DNA of 61,952 nucleotides from an uncultured Oscillospiraceae bacterium (GTDB lineage: Bacteria; Bacillota; Clostridia; Oscillospirales; Oscillospiraceae). Below, in pieces: positions 58,849 through 61,952 of this stretch. The stretch is taken from positions 1 through 61,952 of the forward strand of contig CALXDD010000013.1 of NCBI GenBank assembly GCA_944386985.1, given 5' to 3'. Under the pieces are notes generated by a model, which saw only the letters and a list, made by a program, of their open reading frames with translations, did no database searches and was not told the DNA's origin. The position numbers and the translations under genes are program-made. Position 1 is the first letter of the stretch. Each line of letters opens with the position of its first letter.

Positions 58849-59996
58849 GGTTGTTCCTCCCAATGTTGATGGATGGCGAGAAGCTGGGATGCTCCCGCCG
58901 TTTGTCCCAAAATTCCGTATCGGTTGGAGAAAAAGAGGGCTTCAATGGCCATGCGTTCCCCGGCGCGGTGGCGAAGGTTCTCAGAGAGGGCCCTGGCGAT
59001 GGATTCCATTACCGCCGCCCGGAGGCCCGCTTCGTCTAAAAGGGGAATGGCCTCGTCGGTAGTGAGGCAGCCAAACAGCTTTTGCAGCAGTGGCTGGTCC
59101 GCCCCGCAGAGGGCGGCGTGGGCCGTCAGCGTCTCCCGCCGGCCGTCGGCGGTGTGGGAGTGGGTGTTCATGGCTCCGCCTGCCACCTTGATGAGCTTCC
59201 CCAGATGGCCTACCAGAAGAAAACTTTCAAAGCCCAGGGAGACGGCACGGTCGATGGCGTCCCCCACATAGTTGCTGCAGAGGGCCCAGCTGGTGAGATC
59301 GAGACCCAGCACGTCCCGGGAGAAGTCCTCCCCGTAGTTGCCGGGGGTCACCAGTACATGGCGCTTCCCGGCGGCGTAGAGGGTGGACAGCTCCGCGGCG
59401 GTGGTTGCGATGAGGGCCGCCTCGCTCATGGGACGGACGATCCCCCCGGTGCCCAGCACCGAGATGCCTCCCACGATCCCGAGGCGGGGATTGAAGGTCT
59501 TTTTGGCAAGGGCCTCTCCCGCGGGAATGGAGATCTCCACGGCAAAGCCGCCGGCGTAGCCGTGGACCGCCGCTACCGCCTGAAGCTCCTCGGCAATCAT
59601 CCGCCGGGGGGTGGAGTTGATGGCCGCCGCCCCAACCGGCTGGTCAAGGCCCGGCTTCGTCACACGGCCGACGCCGGGGCCGCCGTCGATTGCCACACCG
59701 GGGGTGTCCGCTAACGAGACTTTCGCAAAAACGAGTGTGCCGTTGGTTACGTCCGGGTCATCGCCGCCGTCCTTCTCCACAGCACAGCTGGCCCAGCTCT
59801 TTCCCAGCTCCTGTTCCAGCAGCTCCGCCGTCACGGCGATCCCGGCAGGGGTCTCCAGGGTGACGGCGGCGGGAAAAACGCCGGTGAGCAGGGCCTCCGC
59901 CGCCCCCCGGGCCGCCGCTGCCGCGCAGGTGCCGGTGGTGTAGCCGCAGCGGAGCTTTTTTTGCCCTACCGCGATATAATGTTCCAGTTTGGCCAT
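58845..59996 (-). CDS. cbiD: cobalt-precorrin-5B C1-methyltransferase
   Basis: 383 residues. KLRCGYTTGTCAAAAARGAAEAL, VEKDGGDDPDVTNG, GGISVLGTGGIVRPMSE, LVTPGNYGEDFSRDVLG and LVGHLGKLIKVAGGAMNTHS are the CbiD signatures. First structural gene of the large operon. AGGAGGGG sets the start at 59996; the upstream riboswitch attenuator governs its transcription. Confidence 0.97.
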   Translation of the reverse strand: MAKLEHYIAVGQKKLRCGYTTGTCAAAAARGAAEALLTGVFPAAVTLETPAGIAVTAELLEQELGKSWASCAVEKDGGDDPDVTNGTLVFAKVSLADTPGVAIDGGPGVGRVTKPGLDQPVGAAAINSTPRRMIAEELQAVAAVHGYAGGFAVEISIPAGEALAKKTFNPRLGIVGGISVLGTGGIVRPMSEAALIATTAAELSTLYAAGKRHVLVTPGNYGEDFSRDVLGLDLTSWALCSNYVGDAIDRAVSLGFESFLLVGHLGKLIKVAGGAMNTHSHTADGRRETLTAHAALCGADQPLLQKLFGCLTTDEAIPLLDEAGLRAAVMESIARALSENLRHRAGERMAIEALFFSNRYGILGQTAGASQLLAIHQHWEEQP

Positions 59997-60017
59997 AGGC
60001 GGCCCCTCCTGACAAAG

Positions 60018-60048
60018 AAAAAACGCTCTCTCCCGATGGGAAAGAGCG
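60018..60048 (-). terminator. riboswitch-linked intrinsic terminator before cbiD
   Basis: Minus strand: CGCTCTTTCCC-ATC-GGGAGAGAGCG followed by TTTTTTCTTTG, 20 bases before the cbiD start. It lies downstream of the cobalamin aptamer and is the likely expression platform. Confidence 0.85.
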
Positions 60049-60065
60049 CGCCTGCCCGCCGTGCG

Positions 60066-60205
60066 GGGCCGCCCAGTCTCTCCACCTAAGAGCACTGGTC
60101 CATTCTGCCGCAGCCAGGTATTCTGGCTTGCGCTCAAGAAGAGCGGATACAGTAGAGGTAAGACTGCGCCGGTTTCCCACCGGACTTCCCCCGCACTGCG
60201 GCATC
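60066..60205 (-). promoter_or_regulatory. cobalamin riboswitch (cbiD operon)
   Basis: Minus strand: P1 pairs TGCCGCAG (60196-60203) with CTGCGGCA (60106-60113). Core pieces are GGGGGAAGTCCGGTGGGAAACCGG, GCGCAGTC..CTACTGTA and AAGCCAGAATACCTGGC. A following hairpin CCAGT..ACTGG (60070-60097) suits the P13 kissing-loop partner. Confidence 0.92.
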
Positions 60206-60232
60206 ACTACTTATTACAATAAGACCGGTAGC

Positions 60233-60261
60233 AGTATACCAGTTTTTCCGACAGATGTAAA
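60233..60261 (-). promoter_or_regulatory. promoter of the cbiD operon
   Basis: Minus strand: TTTACA (60256-60261), 17-base spacer, TATACT (60233-60238). It puts the start about 25 bases before the riboswitch. Confidence 0.75.
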
Positions 60262-60417
60262 GGGAGTGGAGAGGAAAGAAATGAATTTTGGGAAGATTGA
60301 CAAGAGTTCTCTGCCGCTCTCTGTTTCCGCTGCCGCCTTTGGGGTAGATTTTTCTTATGAGGTGTGGTATGCTGAAAACTCCTTACAGAAACGAGAGACA
60401 AAAAGGAAGGACCCCCT

Positions 60418-61410
60418 ATGAAAATCAAGAAACAGCCGGAGGTACATATCCCCTCTGAGATGGATAACCCCATGGAGCAGCTGAGCCGGGAGGTTGCGGC
60501 GGCCCAGGAGGAGACGAAGAAAAAGTTGGAGGGGTGCTACCTCCGCCTGGCCCGGGAGGCGGAGGGAAGCCGGAAAATCTCCCAGAGCTTCCACCAGGAG
60601 ATGAGCCGGCAGGCGGCCTCCCTGAAGCGGGCGGCGCTCAGTCTGCGCAAAAGCTCCGCCGCCGCGGCGGCCATGGCGGATGAGCTGGAGGTGCGGATGC
60701 GGGAGACTGGCAAGAACCGCTGGGCAGCGGCGCCGGCCAACGCCGCCATTGACCTGGAGGAGCAGCAGAGCCGCCATTTCGCCCAGGGCATCAACTTTTA
60801 TAAATTGGCGCTGGTCTGCTTCATTGGCAGCTTTGCCGGCGTGGTGCTGGAGATGCTGTGGTGTCTCTTCCAGCGCGGCTATATCGAGAGCCGTGCGGGA
60901 CTGGTGTACGGCCCCTTCAATCTGCTCTACGGCGTGGGTGCCGTGGTACTTACTTTGGCCCTCTACCGCTATCGCAACCGCAGCGGCGCCCTCTCCTTCC
61001 TGGGAGGCATGCTGGTGGGCAGCGTGGTGGAGTATATCTGCTCCTGGGCACAGGAGGCGGCCTTTGGCTCTCGTTCCTGGGACTACTCCGGGATGCCCTT
61101 CAACCTCAATGGCCGCATCTGTTTGGAGTACTCCATTTTCTGGGGCGTGCTGGGGGTTTTGTGGATCAAGGATCTCTATCCCCGGATGGCCAAGCTGATT
61201 TTGCGGGTGCCCAACCGGGCAGGGAAGATCGCCGCCTGGGCGGTGGTGGTGTTCCTTGCGGTCAATTCCGTGGTGACCCTGGCGGCGGTAGGGCGCTGGG
61301 CCCAGCGGGTGGAGGGACAGCCCCCGGAAAACAGCATCGAGGAGCTTCTGGACCGGCGTTTTGACGACGAGCGCATGGAGCGGATTTTTGCCAATATGAG
61401 TTTCGACTGA
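60418..61410 (+). CDS. PF06541 membrane protein with N-terminal coiled coil
   Basis: 330 residues. Residues ~15-100 are charged and helical (coiled-coil-like). Then come about five helices with the family signature WDYSGMPFNLNGRICLEYSIFWG near 225, a last helix (AAWAVVVFLAVNSVVTLAAV) and an acidic tail. It is related to the shorter protein at 12160-12600. The long cytoplasmic coiled coil is an addition to the membrane core. AAGGAAGG precedes the ATG. No ABC ATPase adjoins it. Confidence 0.8.
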   Translation: MKIKKQPEVHIPSEMDNPMEQLSREVAAAQEETKKKLEGCYLRLAREAEGSRKISQSFHQEMSRQAASLKRAALSLRKSSAAAAAMADELEVRMRETGKNRWAAAPANAAIDLEEQQSRHFAQGINFYKLALVCFIGSFAGVVLEMLWCLFQRGYIESRAGLVYGPFNLLYGVGAVVLTLALYRYRNRSGALSFLGGMLVGSVVEYICSWAQEAAFGSRSWDYSGMPFNLNGRICLEYSIFWGVLGVLWIKDLYPRMAKLILRVPNRAGKIAAWAVVVFLAVNSVVTLAAVGRWAQRVEGQPPENSIEELLDRRFDDERMERIFANMSFD

Positions 61411-61416
61411 TTCAAA

Positions 61417-61448
61417 GCCGTCCCCGCTCCTTCTGAAGCGGGGACGGC
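61417..61448 (+). terminator. terminator of the PF06541 gene
   Basis: GCCGTCCCCGCT pairs with AGCGGGGACGGC, followed by AGAAAATTT. Confidence 0.75.
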
Positions 61449-61481
61449 AGAAAATTTGGCAGGAAGATTTAAAAATCACTC

Positions 61482-61510
61482 TTGACAAATGGAAAATCCC
61501 CTGATATAAT
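61482..61510 (+). promoter_or_regulatory. infC promoter
   Basis: Perfect TTGACA (61482-61487) and TATAAT (61505-61510) with a 17-base spacer. Confidence 0.9.
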
Positions 61511-61517
61511 CCTTCTG

Positions 61518-61655
61518 CAAAACAAAGTAGGCCGGTGCATCCGCCTCACCTCCAGCCAAGCGAAGAGGTTAAGATGGCTTTTTGACGCCCCAAGGTGGGC
61601 GTGTCTTGCTGTTGGACGGGTGCATTTGGCATCCGTCGTTTTGTTTTTATTCCCC
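61518..61655 (+). promoter_or_regulatory. infC/L20-type leader with attenuator
   Basis: A structured leader of about 180 bases. Its last hairpin, GGACGGGTGC-ATTTG-GCATCCGTC followed by GTTTTGTTTTTATT (61612-61651), is an intrinsic terminator ahead of infC. An upstream GACGCC..GGTGGGCGTGTC pairing may be the alternative fold. In Firmicutes this operon is controlled by ribosomal protein L20 binding its leader; L20 recognition here is inferred. Confidence 0.7.
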
Positions 61656-61695
61656 AAAACCGTGTGCAATTGTTTGATTAGGAGGTGCTTCGGTT

Positions 61696-61952
61696 ATTAG
61701 CAGTGTTATGCATCAGCTCAATGAGGAGATCCGCGACAAGGAAGTGAGACTCATCGGCACCGATGGCGAGCAGCTGGGGATCATGTCCTCTGCGGAGGCG
61801 CTGTCTATTGCTGACGAGAAGGGTCTTGATCTGGTGAAGATCTCTCCCCAGGCTACGCCCCCCGTCTGCAAGCTCATGGACTACGGCAAGTATCGCTTTG
61901 AGCAGGGAAAGCGGGAGAAGGAAGCCCGGAAAAACCAGCATGTGGTGGAGAT
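61696..61952 (+). CDS. infC: translation initiation factor IF-3 (5' part, AUU start)
   Basis: 85 codons before the window ends. After ISSV comes [19 protein letters not shown], then [16 protein letters not shown] and [18 protein letters not shown], the IF-3 N-terminal domain. GGAGG at 61681-61685 lies 10 bases before ATT at 61696 and 22 bases before the first ATG (61708). So the rare AUU start, used in infC for self-control by IF-3 discrimination, is the best choice. Confidence 0.93.
   Translation, partial: MSSVMHQLNEEIRDKEVRLIGTDGEQLGIMSSAEALSIADEKGLDLVKISPQATPPVCKLMDYGKYRFEQGKREKEARKNQHVVE

Noticed and set aside
61518-61545. Possible extra copy of the repeat core in the infC leader (AAAGTAGGCCGGTGCAT)
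   Set aside because: Only about eleven bases match and the CCGrAGG part is missing. It sits in a leader with its own explanation.
61518-61655. T-box riboswitch in the infC leader
   Set aside because: No T-box sequence of the GGGTGGNACCGCG type and no specifier loop. The structure fits a ribosomal-protein-type leader better.

Overview
The window is GC-rich DNA from a Gram-positive anaerobe. It carries SecG, LexA with a Gram-positive type SOS box, S-layer-homology (SLH) proteins, lipoproteins, a PrsA-like foldase, CbiMNQO cobalt uptake, the anaerobic corrin route and an infC leader ahead of an AUU-started IF-3. This fits a gut-type Clostridia of the Oscillospiraceae (Flavonifractor/Pseudoflavonifractor-like). 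The placement is inferred from gene content, not from a search.

1-5.8 kb: the edge of a tRNA-Ala(GGC), a YhaM-type exoribonuclease, a secreted protein with two tandem MTA/SAH-nucleosidase domains plus three SLH repeats, secG, then lexA, a DUF5655 gene and a YaiI/YqxD gene. 5.8-12 kb: an accessory catabolic-looking locus built around a GntR regulator. A GPH-type transporter and a URO-D-family (MtaA/CmuA-like) protein run leftward, and a MatC/SLC13-like permease and a second URO-D-family paralogue run rightward.

12-33.7 kb: a BlaI regulator with an M56 (BlaR1-like) peptidase, a DUF3160 lipoprotein and a small secreted protein; then scattered single genes: zinc ribbon, YhcH, parvulin foldase, tcdA, DUF554, polysaccharide deacetylase, a TIM-barrel protein, membrane proteins, an 8-oxoguanine deaminase-like amidohydrolase, an S41 protease with SLH repeats, DegV, an atypical kinase-like protein and a 34-residue Asn/Gln/Lys-rich peptide. 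Most have a recognisable promoter and intrinsic terminator.

33.8-60.3 kb: one nearly continuous leftward tetrapyrrole region. A promoter and a cobalamin riboswitch with an attenuator precede cbiD-cbiF-cbiG-cbiH-cbiJ-cbiET-cbiA-cobT-cobU-cobS-cobU2-cobC-cbiB, then cobD-cbiP-cbiC, then cbiK. A second cobalamin riboswitch precedes cbiMNQO-cbiL-hemA-sirC-hemC-cobA/hemD-hemB-hemL. Together these take glutamyl-tRNA to cobalamin, with cobalt import. No ATP:corrinoid adenosyltransferase and no lower-ligand synthesis gene lie inside the window. Two gaps in this region hold a palindromic repeat family: one 532-bp copy with about 97-bp inverted ends and one degenerate half copy. A third fragment lies at 22.7 kb.

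60.4-61.95 kb: a PF06541 membrane protein, then the infC promoter, its leader attenuator and the 5' part of infC, cut by the window end.

The least explained items are the secreted double nucleosidase, the palindromic element, the kinase-like protein at 31.8-33.4 kb, and the two URO-D paralogues flanking the GntR regulator.
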